A stretch of DNA of 64,000 nt, from the NCBI GenBank assembly GCA_025267735.1, contig CM046307.1:52557395-52621394 (forward strand), read 5' to 3'. The position numbers were made by a program, and so were the translations under genes. Numbering within the stretch: position 1 is the stretch's first letter; each line of letters begins with the position of its first letter. The notes below the pieces were generated by a model. That model saw nothing but the letters and a program-made list of their open reading frames with translations, had not been told where the DNA came from and ran no database searches. This document shows positions 10,264-22,274 of the stretch, one piece after another. The DNA comes from Mactra quadrangularis (Eukaryota > Mollusca > Bivalvia > Venerida > Mactridae).

Positions 10264-12371
10264 AACAAGAAAGATAATGTGGGAGCCACATTAAAGCCGG
10301 ATTTTTCTGCATATGGGAACATCGAGAACAAGTTTACGTTGTAACAAAAGAAAGTCATTTGATATATTGCTTATTAGAAGGAATACAAAGGGCAATAATT
10401 AATCTTAAAGGAATAAAGAGTTTCATTAACTATTTATATGTCCTATTGTATCTTTTCTAAGTATTTTGTTGGTATTTGACTAAGATGGCATAAGACATGA
10501 AATCTATGGATGAAAATAATGCAAAAGTAATGATATGAAATTGGCGAGAGAATTTTGTTTAAAAAAATACCTTGTATGGCAAATGGTGAAATTGTTGAAA
10601 CAAAATGGCGGGAAAATATGACTGGAAAATGCCAGAATACTTGCTATTGGAGAGATCCAACATACTGAAAACTTTAACATAAGAAATACAAAGGGAAATA
10701 ATCCATATTTAAGCCAAGTAGAGTTACCGTTACTGTCTAATTCTTTCAAGAGATGGTATGTAATCATTGTATGAAATTTCATAATAATCTAACCATAAAT
10801 GGCAGAGATACCCAACAATTGAAAACTTTAACACAAAAATAACAAAGGGAAATAATCCATTATTAAGCCAGGTAGAGTTGCGGTTACTGTCTAATTCTTT
10901 TCAACAGATGATATGTAATCATTGTATGAAACTTCGTAAACATCAAACCATAAATAACAGAGATATCCAACAATTTGAATGCTTAAACACAAAAAACAAA
11001 GGGAAATAATCCATTATTAAGCCAGGTGGAGTTGCTGTTACTGTCTATTTCTTTTCAACAGATGGTATGTAATCATTGTATGAAATTTCATAAACATCTA
11101 ACCATAAATGGCAGAGATATCCAACAATTTGAAAAATTTAATGCAAAAAACAAAGGGAAATAATCCATTATTAGGTCAGGTAGAGTTGCCAGTACTGTCT
11201 AATTCTTTTCAACAGATGGTATGTAATCATTGTATGAAATTTCATAATAATCTAACCATAAATGGCAGAGATACCCAACAATTGAAAACTTTAACACAAA
11301 AAAACAAAGGGAAATAATCCATTATTAAGCCAGGTGGAGTTGCTGTTACTGTCTAATTCTTTTCAACAGATGGTATGTAATCATTGTATGAAATTTCATA
11401 AACATCTAACCATAAATGGCAGAGATATCCAACAATTTGAAAAATTTAATGCAAAAAACAAAGGGAAATAATCCATTATTAGGTCAGGTAGAGTTGCCAG
11501 TACTGTCTAATTCTTTTCAACAGATGATATGTAATCATTGTATGAAACTTCGTAAACATCTAACCATAAATGGCAGAGAGATCCAACAATTTGAAAGCTT
11601 TAACACAAAAAACAAAGGGAAATAATCCATTATTAAGTCAGGTAGAGTTGCCATTACTGTCTAATTCTTTTCAACAGATGGTATTTAATCATTGTATGCA
11701 ATTTTGTAAACATCTAACCAGAAATGGCAGAGATATCAAACAATTTGAAATTGAAAGCAAAAATTACAAAGGGAAATAATCCATAATTAAGCCAGGTAGA
11801 GTTGTGGTTACTGTCTAATTCTTTGCAACAGATGGTATGTAATCATTGTATGAAATTTCATAAACATCTAACCATAAATAGCAGAGATATCCAACAATTT
11901 GAAAACTTTAACGCAAAAAAAACAAAGGGAAATAATCCATTTTTAAGCCAGGTAGAGTTGTGGTTACTGTCTTAATCTGTTCATCACATGGTATGTTATC
12001 ATTGTATGAAGTTTCATAAAAATCTGACAATAAATGGCAGAAATATATGCTAAATTAAAAACTTTAACGCAATTGTTAACGACACCAGACACCCGAAATA
12101 ACAAAGGGCAATAATCCATAATTAAGCAAGGTAGAGTTGCGGTTACTGTCTAATTCTGTTCATCACATGGTATGTTATCATTGTACAAAGTTTCGTAGAG
12201 ATCTGACTTTAAATGGCAGAAATACATGGTACATTAAAAACTTTAACGCAATTGTTAACGACACGGACGCCCGCCCGCCCGCCCGCCCGACCGCCCGCCC
12301 ACCCGCCCGCCCTCCCGCCCGCCCGTGTTCGCCAAACTATTAGCCGAATTTTTTCGTTGAAAAATCCGGCT
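10264..12371 (+). mobile_element. Long pearl-like element with ~11 internal 154-bp repeats
   Basis: The element opens with AACAAGAAAGATAATGTGGG and CCACATTAAAGCCGGATTTT, and closes with GTTGAAAAATCCGGCT. The end blocks AGCCGGATTTTTC and GAAAAATCCGGCT are inverted repeats. Between them lie about 11 tandem 154-bp units from about 10660 to 12240, each with AAAGGGAAATAATCCATTA, CTGTCTAATTCTTTTCAACA and CATTGTATGAAATTTCAT. A CCCG microsatellite at 12266-12325 and a short end region follow. This order (5' end, core repeats of about 155 bp, tetranucleotide microsatellite, 3' end) matches bivalve pearl elements, which are regarded as Helentron-related. A short copy lies at 13482-13790. The ORFs inside are repeat translations. 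Confidence 0.75.
12266..12325. repeat. CCCG tetranucleotide microsatellite
   Basis: Tandem CCCG units with a few substitutions, inside the pearl-like element. The proline/alanine/arginine-rich ORFs at 12137-12343 and 12213-12422 come from this tract and are not genes. Confidence 0.9.
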
Positions 12372-12640
12372 AAAAACTTTAATCCCATAGTTTTGCATTT
12401 TTTAATTACAAAAGGGCAATAACTCCAAAAATAAGTGATGTTCTTTCACAGTAAAGTTGATAGAGTCCCACTAAATAAGTAAATAAACTTTCAATGAAAT
12501 ATCTTGGATAGTTTTGAAGATGCAGGACTTTTAAAAACTTTAACCTCATACTTTTCATTTTTTGGGGGGCAATAATTCATTAAAGTTTTCATCCAGAGTT
12601 ATGCCCCTTCACAGTATAGTTAATATACCCCTATTCAATA
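12372..12640. repeat. Two decayed ~155-bp monomers
   Basis: AAAAGGGCAATAACTCC at about 12412 and GGGGCAATAATTCATT at about 12567 are about 155 bp apart and continue the monomer family seen on both sides. Confidence 0.6.
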
Positions 12641-13480
12641 ATTATATGAGCAATTACGAAAAAGAGAATTGTCAAACTATCATGAAGACTTTCCGAACAA
12701 GATCATCACACATAAACATGTCATTGCTTCTGAACCTAAGAATGACAGACACATTAGAATAATCAATAATAAATCAGAATATTTTTTTGTTGATCACCAA
12801 TTTAAAAGCCTTAGGAAATGATAATCAACTATTGGTACTAATTCACTAACATGTATTTTAAAAGTTTTCTTTGGGCTGTGATCATTTGGATGCATGACCA
12901 ATAAATATTTTTTTTTTTTTAATTTATGCATCTTTATATATAAGTTACACTTATGTTAATTGTATTGCAAACAGTATTACTCCCCTAAATAAATGATAAG
13001 ACCAATAAACAATGCATGTATGTTGCAGTAGCTGCGTAAACAATATAGACCGTAAAACATCAAGCGGCCAGTGAAAATTTGAAATTAAGACAACTCATGA
13101 TTAATTAATTAGTACAAGTATACATGTATAATAGATCAAAATCTTGTGTTTATTACTCCAATTATTAATACAAGTAGGTAAATATTTTCACTTTCATGTC
13201 ATTTATGCCAGATAAAAATCACAGGACTGTCTTCCCAATCTTAAATTACTCAAATCATGCAGTTTTACCCAAATTTGGAGGTTACCTTTGATTTTTCATT
13301 CCCCTATAAATTCAATTGCATTAAAATTTTCCCTACTGTTCTATATGAAGTATTCTTATAAGTATATGACTATACAAATCTGCCAGGAAAGGGAGACAAT
13401 AGGAATGAAATAATTTATTTTAAGATGGATAACTGTCGTTGTAGTAAGTGTTAACAACAGTAGTTTCTTGGACAAATAGT
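12641..13480. other. Intergenic, AT-rich, nothing recognised
   Basis: Low-complexity T and A runs (for example near 12905) and no gene-like ORF or structured repeat that I can define. Confidence 0.5.
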
Positions 13481-13481
13481 A

Positions 13482-13790
13482 AACAAGAACTTTCATGTGG
13501 AAACCACATTAAAGCTGGATTTAAAAACTTTAAGGCAAAAATTATTAAAGGAAATTATCCAAAATAAAGGCAGGTAGAGTTGTGGTTACTGTCTAATTCT
13601 GTTTATGGCATGGTGTGTTATCATTGTATGAATTTTCATAAAGATCTGACAATAAAATGGCAGAAATATATGGTAAAGAAAAACTTTAACGCAATTGTTA
13701 AGGACACCGGATGCCCAACCGTTTGCCCAACCGCCTACTCACCCGCCAATGTTTCACAAACTATAATATTTTTTCATTGAAAATCCAGCT
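13482..13790 (+). mobile_element. Short pearl-like element with one core unit
   Basis: The ends match the long element at 10264-12371: AACAAGAACTTTCATGTGG with CCACATTAAAGCTGGATTT at the left, and GAAAATCCAGCT at the right. It holds only one 154-bp-type unit (GGTAGAGTTGTGGTTACTGT onward). The place of the CCCG microsatellite is taken by a decayed GCCCAACCG tract at about 13710-13745. A repeated right-end block (GTTGAAAAATCCAGCT) follows at about 13817-13832. Confidence 0.75.
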
Positions 13791-13999
13791 AAAAACAAAA
13801 AGCCACATTTTTTTTGTTGAAAAATCCAGCTAAAAATTAACAAAATTACAAAAAACGTCTAACTAAGTCATAGACAGTTTCATGATAATACATACAAACT
13901 TATAACTTTTATTAACTTTTAAAGTCATTACTTAACATTTTTCAAGATGCAAAGCAATACTTGAAAAATTAAAACAAGAGTAATCCAAGAACTGCCCAC

Positions 14000-15340
14000 T
14001 CTACTTTTCCTGTGTTTTGTTCATGGCAAGGCTAGTTTTTAAACAAAAATGTTTTCTAGACAGGACTTAATTTTTCAAAGGAAATAAATCAGTCAAACAA
14101 TAAATACAAAAACCAATCCATATTTGTAAATATAAAAGAGGCATAACTCCTAAAGTATTCACACATGGTAACATCCATTACAGTTTAAAGTAGACTTAGT
14201 ATCAATGAATAAGCATACCTATTTTCATTTAAATAAATTAAGTTTATCAAGAACTATAAATATTTCAATCTTAACAAATTTTAACATTTAAGTAAAGGGG
14301 CATAACTCCAAATTAACATCAAGAGTTACGCCACTAATTAGTTGTGCGGATACTGTACTGATGAGTAAGCATACTAACTGTCATTTAAATACCTTGATAG
14401 GTATTGAAAAATTTTAACTTTAAAGTACTTAAACCCTAATTACAGAGTTAAAAAGGGGCACAACCCCAAAAATATCAATGACTACTGCCCTACATGATTA
14501 AGAATCAGTGGTAGGAGGGAGAATGGCCATAGAAAATTATTGCATGACCAAGCTCCGCGAAAGTATGCCCCACCCAGAATCGAACCTTCGACCCCTTGAT
14601 CAGTAGACTTGTGCCCTACCGACTGAGCTAGCCAGGTGGGCTACGTCCCTTTGTAGTCAAGTAGATGTGTTATTGATAAGTAAGTACATTGTATAACTTT
14701 TAATCAAACTAAATATATTCAGTTAGAGCAAACTTTAACCTTTAATATTTAAGTATAAAGGGAAATTACTTGGAAAGTAATTCATCCAGAGTTATGTCCC
14801 TTTATAGTCTGATAGATGGAGAACTGATGAAGAAGCATACCAACTTTATTTAAAATATATTTATACGTAATTAATTTATCCCATTTGAACAAATTTTAAT
14901 CCTAAATGTTAAAGTATAAAGGGGACTTACTCCAAAAAATAAATCATCCACAGTTATGTCCCTTTATACTCATGTAGATTTAGTACATGTATCTACAAAT
15001 AAGTATACAAACTTTAAGTAAAATATCTTGATCAGTATTGAAAATATTCTCTGTAGAAAAAACTTTAACCTCACATTATGCAATTTTTTAAGTATAAAAG
15101 GGCAATTACTCCAAAAATAATTCATCCACAGTTATATCCCTTAACAGTTGTGTAGATATAGTACCCACAAGTAAGTATACAAATTTCAAGTCAAATATCT
15201 TGATCAGTATTGCAGATACTCTGTATATGAAAAACTTTAACCTCGTATTTTGCAATTTTTTAAGTATAAAATGGCAATAACTCAAAACATAATTCATCCA
15301 GAGTTATCCCCTTTCACAATATGGTTGTATGTTGCATGTA
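14000..15340. repeat. Array of ~160-bp monomers interrupted by a SINE
   Basis: GGGGCATAACTCC-like blocks recur near 14130, 14295, 14455, 14757, 14918, 15095 and 15266. The spacing is about 160-177 bp except where the SINE at about 14470-14645 sits. Shared blocks include TTATGTCCCTTTATAG, GTGTAGAT and CTTGATCAGTATTGAAAATA. The ORF at 15106-15297 is a repeat shadow. Confidence 0.75.
14470..14645 (-). mobile_element. tRNA-derived SINE, head family C
   Basis: Read on the minus strand, the head is CCACCTGGCTAGCTCAGTCG, a tRNA A-box-like start, with B-box-like GGTTCGATTCTG further in. The body continues with TCTCCCTCCTACCACTGATT. It lies inside the monomer array. Related copies lie near 26185, 29545, 41243, 42590 and 53040. 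Confidence 0.75.
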
Positions 15341-15895
15341 AATACCTGATGCCATTCAATAATTTGTCTAGAAAGAGAAATCAATGAGAAACATGGTCAG
15401 GTTTACCTTATAAGTGATTGTTGTAGATCACATGACTATAGACCTTAAAAATCGGGCCGGGAAAAATATTTGAATATTCGAACATTCAGAACATCACTGA
15501 ATATTCAAATGTTGAATAACGAATACAAATATTCTTAATTCTCAACATAAAAATCAGCTTTTCAAATTTTGTAATCACAATTGAACGCAATTGACTACAT
15601 TTGTATTGCTGTTTATTATTGGTAAGAAAAGTAAATCTAAACGCCAGACTTGATTTAGAGGAAATGGCTAATCAAAATTTATTCAAAATTTTCATTGAAA
15701 CTCAGGATATTGTTATTTCTAAATAAACCGAATTGGTAAGGTATTTGGATATAGAATGTCGGACACGAAATTGTATTATGAGGCATTAATATAGTTGGAA
15801 TATTTTCTAACTTTATAAAAACAAATATTTTAATATATTGGAATATCAAAAATGAATATTGGAACATCAACATTTGTATTTGTTCCCAACCCTAC
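15341..15895. other. Intergenic, AT-rich, nothing recognised
   Basis: GAATATTCGAACATTC-type short inverted words occur at 15473-15560. No gene is seen. Confidence 0.45.
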
Positions 15896-15904
15896 TTAAA
15901 AATC

Positions 15905-16165
15905 TAAAGTTAAAACTAAAGTGTGATTTAAAGTCTGCTTCCATTTACATGTGCAGCCGACTTTACGATAACACCTGATCATTGAAATCATCTTCAGGCA
16001 GGCGATCCCCCACAGTAGGCCTACCCATTCACACCAGAACCCTGGGTGGAGCGGAACAATTGTATGTAAATTTCTTGCTGAAGGAAATGAGCAATGCCCA
16101 CAGTAGGGATCAAACCCAGGACCTCTTAATCCATAAGCATGCATTCTATCACTGTTTTCTATGTA
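15905..16165 (-). mobile_element. tRNA-derived SINE, head family A, tail type 1
   Basis: It carries the same tail (AAGTCTGCTTCCAT), the same central block (TTCTTGCTGAAGGAAAT) and the same head direction as the copy at 1070-1313. The head end is worn, and the B-box region reads GGGATCAAACCCAGG on the plus strand. Confidence 0.75.
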
Positions 16166-16326
16166 ATGAAATAAAAATAATAAAAAATATGTAAGTAAAC
16201 AGTTAACATACCATATAAGCTATGTCATCATTTCTAAATCTTCATTTAAATCATCTATCAATCTGTATTACAATATCTGAGAGTGTTGTTGTTTTACAAT
16301 GTCACATGGCTTACATTGTCACTTCT

Positions 16327-16340
16327 GTTGCCATGGAAAC
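16327..16340 (+). promoter_or_regulatory. Candidate RFX X-box
   Basis: GTTGCCATGGAAAC differs by one base from the palindromic X-box consensus bound by RFX factors, which activate cilium genes. It lies about 2.4 kb before the SPATA1 start codon, farther than most functional X-boxes. It may be chance. Confidence 0.3.
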
Positions 16341-16603
16341 ACATCTGTGATTATACTCATAATGAAACACAAACTGCAATGAAACGATGTTTGGTAGTCA
16401 TTTACCTTAAATACTGATGTTGAAAATATTTCAAACAACTACAATTATATAACTCACAGAAGCACAGGGCCAGTTCCAGAGGGATTGTTATTAGGGGCAC
16501 AGGTGGGCTGGGTGAATAGATAGACCTAACTGTTACAAAGTTAATCTTGTTGTGCAGGCAAGGCAGTAAGATTGATCTTACTGCTGTTTCTGTTATTACT
16601 GGC

Positions 16604-16868
16604 AAAGGTGGATCCAGCGGGGAGGTCAGGGGGTCCGGACCCCCCTTAGAATTTCCAAAATGTACCTGTCTATTAGTGTATTTCTTGACTGTAAGTCATT
16701 TTTCTCCGTAGTTAATATAGATTTAATGGTTATGTAGTTCTTATTATCAATATGTTGCATTATTCAGCAAATAATGTACATGTATAATGTTAATGTGGTT
16801 CGAAAGTTTGGACCCCCCTAGAAAAGTTTGGATCCCCCTGCCCCGAGAAAAAATCCTGGATCCACCCC
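16604..16868 (+). mobile_element. MITE with GGTGGATCCAG ends
   Basis: The left end GGTGGATCCAGCGGGG and the right end CCTGGATCCACCCCTG are inverted repeats. Inside are runs such as GGTCCGGACCCCCC. An inverted copy lies at 50112-50371 with the same interior words (TTGCATTATTCAGCA, AAGTTTGGACCCCCC). The style fits hAT-type MITEs; no clean target duplication was read. Confidence 0.75.
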
Positions 16869-17031
16869 TGACTGGTGTCACAGCTAACTATACATTCATT
16901 GAGTTCAATTTACAACCAAAACAACATTTTATAGGCACAGTTTCATCACCAATAAATGCGTACAGCAATTTCTGCACAGCTCATGAAGATATTTATCCAT
17001 CTTTTATCTATTTATACTGCATCACACTCTA

Positions 17032-17081
17032 TGAGCATTATGTGCAGGTGATGAGCATTATGTGCAGGTGATGAGCATTAT
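17032..17081. repeat. 21-bp tandem repeat
   Basis: GAGCATTATGTGCAGGTGAT is repeated about 2.3 times. Confidence 0.85.
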
Positions 17082-17089
17082 ATTAGACA

Positions 17090-17302
17090 CCTTCATAAAC
17101 AATTAAATGGGTATGGAACCTCTACCTTCCTCTCTGCTGCCGTGCTGGATGACAATGAGCAGATCCAACTTAGTCACATGTTTGCTATAGTAACGATCAA
17201 ATCTACCCTTTTTTGTGTGTAATTATGCTTAAATTATGGTATTTATGAATATGTACTATGTACTTTTCTAAATAAATTTCTGTTCTGTTCTGTTCTTTCT
17301 CT
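17090..17302 (+). mobile_element. Possible LINE 3' tail ending in TTCTG repeats
   Basis: The stretch ends TAAATAAATTTC followed by TTCTG pentamers (17277-17300), a form typical of non-LTR retrotransposon 3' ends. No reverse transcriptase sequence is attached. Confidence 0.4.
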
Positions 17303-17966
17303 CCGGATCAAGATGCGTACACTGCAGTAACCATTCGGCATGTAAAAGAAGCCGATTTAGAAGCACTGGTCGACGACTTATAACACACTACACAGCATGG
17401 TAAAATACGAAAGTTATGAGATAAATATTGGATAAAACAGGAAAAACTTACCAAAATTCCAAATAATCAATCCAAACACAACAGCATATAAACTTTAAAA
17501 TTTTAATCAACCACGCGTAATCCAATTCAACACCTTGGGCGTTGATTATAGAGCGACACAATTCTAACCAATCAGATTAAATTATTTAAACCACGTGATT
17601 ACTCAGGTATGTAAAACACGGGTTTTGCGCTTTTGTCATTCTTCAATGGAAGTTAAACTTTACACATGTAACGGCATTAACTCGATCGAATAAGAAAATG
17701 TGTTGAGCGTTCGGAAAAGGTCGGCATTTCTCGTATACATTGTATTGGGTCAGCGTTGTATCTTTGTTTTAAAAAGTTTCAATAATTTAATGAAGTCTGC
17801 TATTTAAAGCGTAAAATAAAAAACCCAACTATTAAAGGCTTGTCAAATAAAAAATATTAGAACTTACAATGTATTATTTGGCAACATTAGACATGCAATG
17901 TATGCATAGTCGTCGTGAATTTCCGTAGGAAATTCCGTAAAATTCACGAATATATGAGGCATGTAA

Positions 17967-18030
17967 GGAATTGGTGTAGTGGTAACGTACCACCTCACAA
18001 GCAAGAGGCTATGTGTTCGATCGGGTAATC
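17967..18030 (+). pseudogene. tRNA-Val-like fragment
   Basis: GGTGTAGTGGTAACGT resembles a tRNA A-box region. The loop-like CTCACAA places a CAC anticodon, and GTGTTCGATCG resembles a B-box. The anticodon stem and acceptor arms do not pair, so this is a decayed tRNA or SINE head, not a working tRNA gene. Confidence 0.35.
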
Positions 18031-18549
18031 TGCTATTTAGTGAATTTTTTTGAAGACGATTCACGTATTTTACCGTCAAAAACTTCGCCAAGCATATATT
18101 TTACAATAACTTTCCAATAAAAATACAATATATAAATATTTTGGTTGTCCACGTCACATTTCATCATTATTTTCAGTAACATTGCGGCGAATACTCGTTC
18201 TGCTTACGGTTAATAGATAGACTGGGTCGGTTTTACATGAAAATTTCTCTTTGTAAGGCGCACGTTGACGTCAAATTTATAATTTCTCCCATTGAATATA
18301 AGATACTTCGTTTCAGTTTTATGAAAATGACAATAAAAAAAAACTCGCGTTTATGAAATGCGTAGACATACATTAAACCATCTCCAAACTTTATTGATGA
18401 TTGTACGTTTGAGTTTTGATTTCAATAGTTCAAAGCCTGCTGGTTTTGCTTGAGTTAACAAAATTATAATTATAATAATATAACTTTACACTTTATAAGA
18501 CAAAGGTAGACAACTCGTCCAAGTTGATATTTAAAGTTATATTTGGTTA

Positions 18550-18792
18550 TCTATCTTGATGATATGGCGGGAAATATGTCGCGCGACTTCAATTCCATAA
18601 GCGACACACGTTAGCGCTATAAGACAGAGGTATCACAAATAATCCGTATCACATGACCGTATAGCGTACTTAGTTACCACACTTGACTTATCACGGGTGA
18701 AAGCAGACGCAAGGAAAGGAAGTGTGATCAGTTGAATTTAGAACGATTAATTTATTGAATATGCTTTTGAAAAATTGGAGTAATTTAACAAG
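18550..18792 (+). promoter_or_regulatory. SPATA1 promoter and 5' UTR region (approximate)
   Basis: The 240 bp before the SPATA1 ATG are richer in CpG than the surroundings (GTCGCGCGACTTC, GCGTACTTAG, AGACGCAAGG). This fits the upstream region of a transcription start. I cannot place the start site. No TATA box at a set distance is evident, and only an X-box half-site (GTTACC, near 18673) is close by. Confidence 0.45.
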
Positions 18793-18852
18793 ATGAGTTC
18801 AAGAATAAATGGATATCTTACTGATCGCGAAAATCGTCCGTCATCGGAACAG
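18793..18852 (+). CDS. SPATA1: SPATA1 orthologue, coding exon 1
   Basis: This exon encodes the first 20 residues of SPATA1 (spermatogenesis-associated protein 1), a testis and sperm protein linked in vertebrates to the intraflagellar transport factor IFT20. It starts at an ATG and ends CGGAACAG before GTGAGT, a good splice donor, in phase 0. The exon ends NRPSSEQ and joins MADLHVY of exon 2. As I recall the human protein, this matches its N-terminus, where an RPSSSE stretch leads into ELHVFYVP. That match fixes both the start codon and the junction across a 19.2-kb intron. The exon is too short to be called on its own; it is supported by the protein match, phase, donor and local CpG. Confidence 0.8.
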
Positions 18853-20821
18853 GTGAGTTACGTTTATCAAAAATAAAAGTACTGAGTAGAAGCTACTCAA
18901 ATAACGTTTTCAATTCATTTATTATAGTTTTTTCAAGCCTTACATAGGAATTTCAAGTTATTTAAACATAAATGTTAAAGATAGGAAATAATGTAAAATA
19001 CCTTTTTGTTATATTTTGTGAATGACAAATATTGCGCTTGAGCTAAATATCGTTATTTATTTTTATCAATTGATTTCGTTGACAGTTAGTTTTTTTAGCC
19101 TTAAGTTAAGGTTCAAAATTGATAGAATGATTTAAGACCAATGTAGAGTTTATTGGTTTCTAATGGATATCAAAAGGGTTTTATTACAAACTTTGACAGT
19201 TTGTCTGTAAGAATGAAGATCTTATAAATCTATGATATAAATATTTAGGCCTAAGCACAAACATGTATTTTCTGGTCTTATCAAAAATAAATAGATAGTC
19301 ACTACTGTCCATTTTATGAAATAAATGACATACCCGGAATTTTTTTTATTATGTTATGGGGTCTTTAAATGGTCTTATGTTTTATAGTTCTGATTGTACT
19401 CAAGCATGGACCCTGTTATATAGGGTCCTTGACTCAAGCTAGAAATTTGTAGAAAATAATATGAGAATGCCATTAAGATCTTAGAGTAATATTATATCTT
19501 TGATTATTTATAATATAAATAATAAACACTCACCGTGTAACATGACAGACCTAAGGACAAATCCTGTAAAAAAATAGGTCTGTCTATATTTGCAGGTTTA
19601 CAGGACTGACTGTCGGACAAAGAATATGATCTCATTCGCACAATATTCAATTCAGCAAATTAATATATAAAAAAATCACTAAAATGTCTATGGTCCTGTA
19701 AGACTTGGTTTGGTCCAGTAAAATTTTGATTTTCACAAGACGTACTGCCCAGTAATAAGTTGTTGAGTTTCATGATGACTGTAATTAATCTTAAGATTGA
19801 TTTAAATAGAAATTTATAGAACCTGCGACACATTTAAAAATCTAGGCCTATGGGAAACAAATTATGTGGAATATAAGGGGACATATAACTTAGCATATTT
19901 CCAACTTTTAAATACATGTATTTTTGGTTCGAGACATTTGATAAATATAAAGTTTTTCATAACACATATATTAGGGGGCTGTATGAAGTAAAGTTTATGT
20001 ATTTTAGCTGTGTAGATACGCTTTTGAATTACCTGGAATCAAGGCAAAGTTACTACAGTACATAATTATTAAAGCACTGGTTTTTTTACAAGTTCTTGAT
20101 ACATTATGCATTATTATAATTTTTTGTTTACCTAATTTCTGTAGAAATACTTCCAAAACCTTCATACATTATAATTCATGACTTAAAAAAGTAATCACCA
20201 GCCAGGTACCCACAAAAATCACTGTTGGTCATTTTTAGAGAGTAAGATATTGAATGTTTCTTCATTTATAAGAAAAAATGTAATTAAAACCCCTAACTCA
20301 ACACACATGCACTGATAAATAAAATGTATCTCATCAGGCTAGCAACTAATTGAATTTCAATGGTTAAGGGCAAAACTTGTCTATATCTTTCTTCATTTAC
20401 ATGTTGTTAGAGTAATTTTGCTCTGATCCTTTAATTTTGTTTCTTCATTTAGTAACAAACAGTGGCATGAGCCATGATGAGAAGCTATGTCATGAACTTT
20501 GTTCAATAATTGAATTATTTATAAAAACAGAATCTATTTCTAATACAACTTGGAACTTGAGAGGTTTGAAGTAAATTGCATTCACTAATGAAGTCTATTC
20601 AATTAACACCTTGCTCAATCAATGTTAATTAAACTGCTGGGTACTTATCAGCATAAGAGACACAAAATGTTTAATTGATTTATTGATGAGTGTTGAATAC
20701 TGGAATTTCAGTTCACTGGCCTTCAGACTCTTTACCTATTACCAAATCATGTATATAAACAATATTCTAAAATTTACTTTCTTCAGGTAATGAACATTTT
20801 CTAGGTTTGGCATTCTTGTAC

Positions 20822-20871
20822 CCAGAGGTTATCAAGTTTCTCAAACTAATGAGAATCTTGATAACCTCTGG
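20822..20871. repeat. Compact 50-bp hairpin
   Basis: A 22-bp left arm starting CCAGAGGTTATCAAG pairs with a 22-bp right arm ending CTTGATAACCTCTGG. There is one mismatch and a 6-base loop. The flanks do not extend the stem. It could be a mini-foldback element or a very short hairpin RNA. Confidence 0.85.
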
Positions 20872-21825
20872 TCTGATGAAATTTTATCAAATTGTCTCAC
20901 ACAGTTAATGAAAATCAGAATTTCTTTAAGCTTTGTTCAGGAATGATAATATTACATACATACCCATTTGAATAATCATTGAATTTTGAGGAAAAATTGT
21001 AATTTCTCACCTTTGTTTGATACATGACACCAAAATGACAACTTTGTCATTTCAATTTATATTAACATTTTGGACTGGCAAGTTATCATTGGGACAGACA
21101 CGCTTTACTGACTGACTTATGGATTTTGAAGCATAAGGCACAGACTGTTTGTATGATTCAATTCTAGTTTATATTTATAAAAGTACTAGTATACATGTAG
21201 TTGACAGTAGGCTAAGATACAAAGGTGTTAAGTAATCACTAACCGCTAACTTAATCCACTCAACCATGTAGACCCTTATATATTTCATTGAAAGAATTGA
21301 ATATATTGTAACAAGACTATTTAAACCTTTATTATAACACAGCCCATATCAAATGAACATAGCATGTAAATATATATATACACGTATTATTCAATATTTT
21401 CATGTCAGTTGGAAATCTTTTTTGCATTTAACAATATTGTTTAAAAAACTAAATTACGCGAAAGACAATAGAGGCCGTGAAGTGTGCCAAAATTTGACAG
21501 GGTAAAATGGTTGTTTTGTTTCGACTGATATTGAACTTTTTAAGTGGTTCTTTATAGTCGTACAATTGGCTATAAGTTGGATAGTTGCAAAGTAAACAAA
21601 GTTTTACAGTTCAATGAAAGATTAAGCTATATTTTTATAGTATTTGTGTTATATAATGCAAAATTTTGGGGTCAAATATTTATTTTTCTTTGCCTAAGTA
21701 AATTAGATAAAATCAATTTTGTAGCCACCTTACTGGTAATAAGTGTCGATAATAAATATATATATATCTTGCTATGGTGGTGATAAATCAATATAGTGTT
21801 TTAATGTTAATTATATACAAACAAT

Positions 21826-22243
21826 GATACCGTGCCCACCAAATATTTGGAGACATGTTCACTTTGTAGGCCTACTAAATAGCTTTTATTTAAAATCGAT
21901 GTCGTAAGTTCATAATTGTTAATTTGCATTACTTATTAGTTCTTTTTTGCTTTTTTGTTATGGTTGTAATTATAGTTGAGACAACAAAAATAGCTTCAAA
22001 ACTGTATCATGCAAAAGAATTACATTGATCATGGCTTTGGAGGCTTTAGGATGTTAGATGCCCAATCTAATAAATGTGATGCATTTATAAATTTGCTTTC
22101 ATATATTATTTAATACATGCATACTTAATATTTAAAAATCATAGGACTACAAACACAATGAAAAATTCATTCATATTTCACTGCCCTAAATTTATGTCTA
22201 ATAGTACTTGTGATCAAACATTACCAAACTTGGTAGGGAATGT
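21826..22243 (+). mobile_element. Tc1/mariner-like MITE, copy 1
   Basis: It begins GTGCCCACCAAATATTTGG and shares AGACATGTTCACTTTGTAGG, GGCTTTGGAGGCTTTAGGAT and other interior blocks with the copy at 23486. The right end is worn (ACCAAACTTGGTAGGGA). Confidence 0.65.
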
Positions 22244-22274
22244 CAGTCATGAAAGAATAAACTGAAATAGTGCT

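Noticed and set aside
11108..11779. Series of similar 69-codon ORFs
   Set aside because: Each is the same frame through one or two 154-bp repeat units. There are no splice or start features beyond the repeat.
12137..12422. Proline/alanine/arginine-rich ORFs
   Set aside because: They are translations of the CCCG microsatellite and repeat core.
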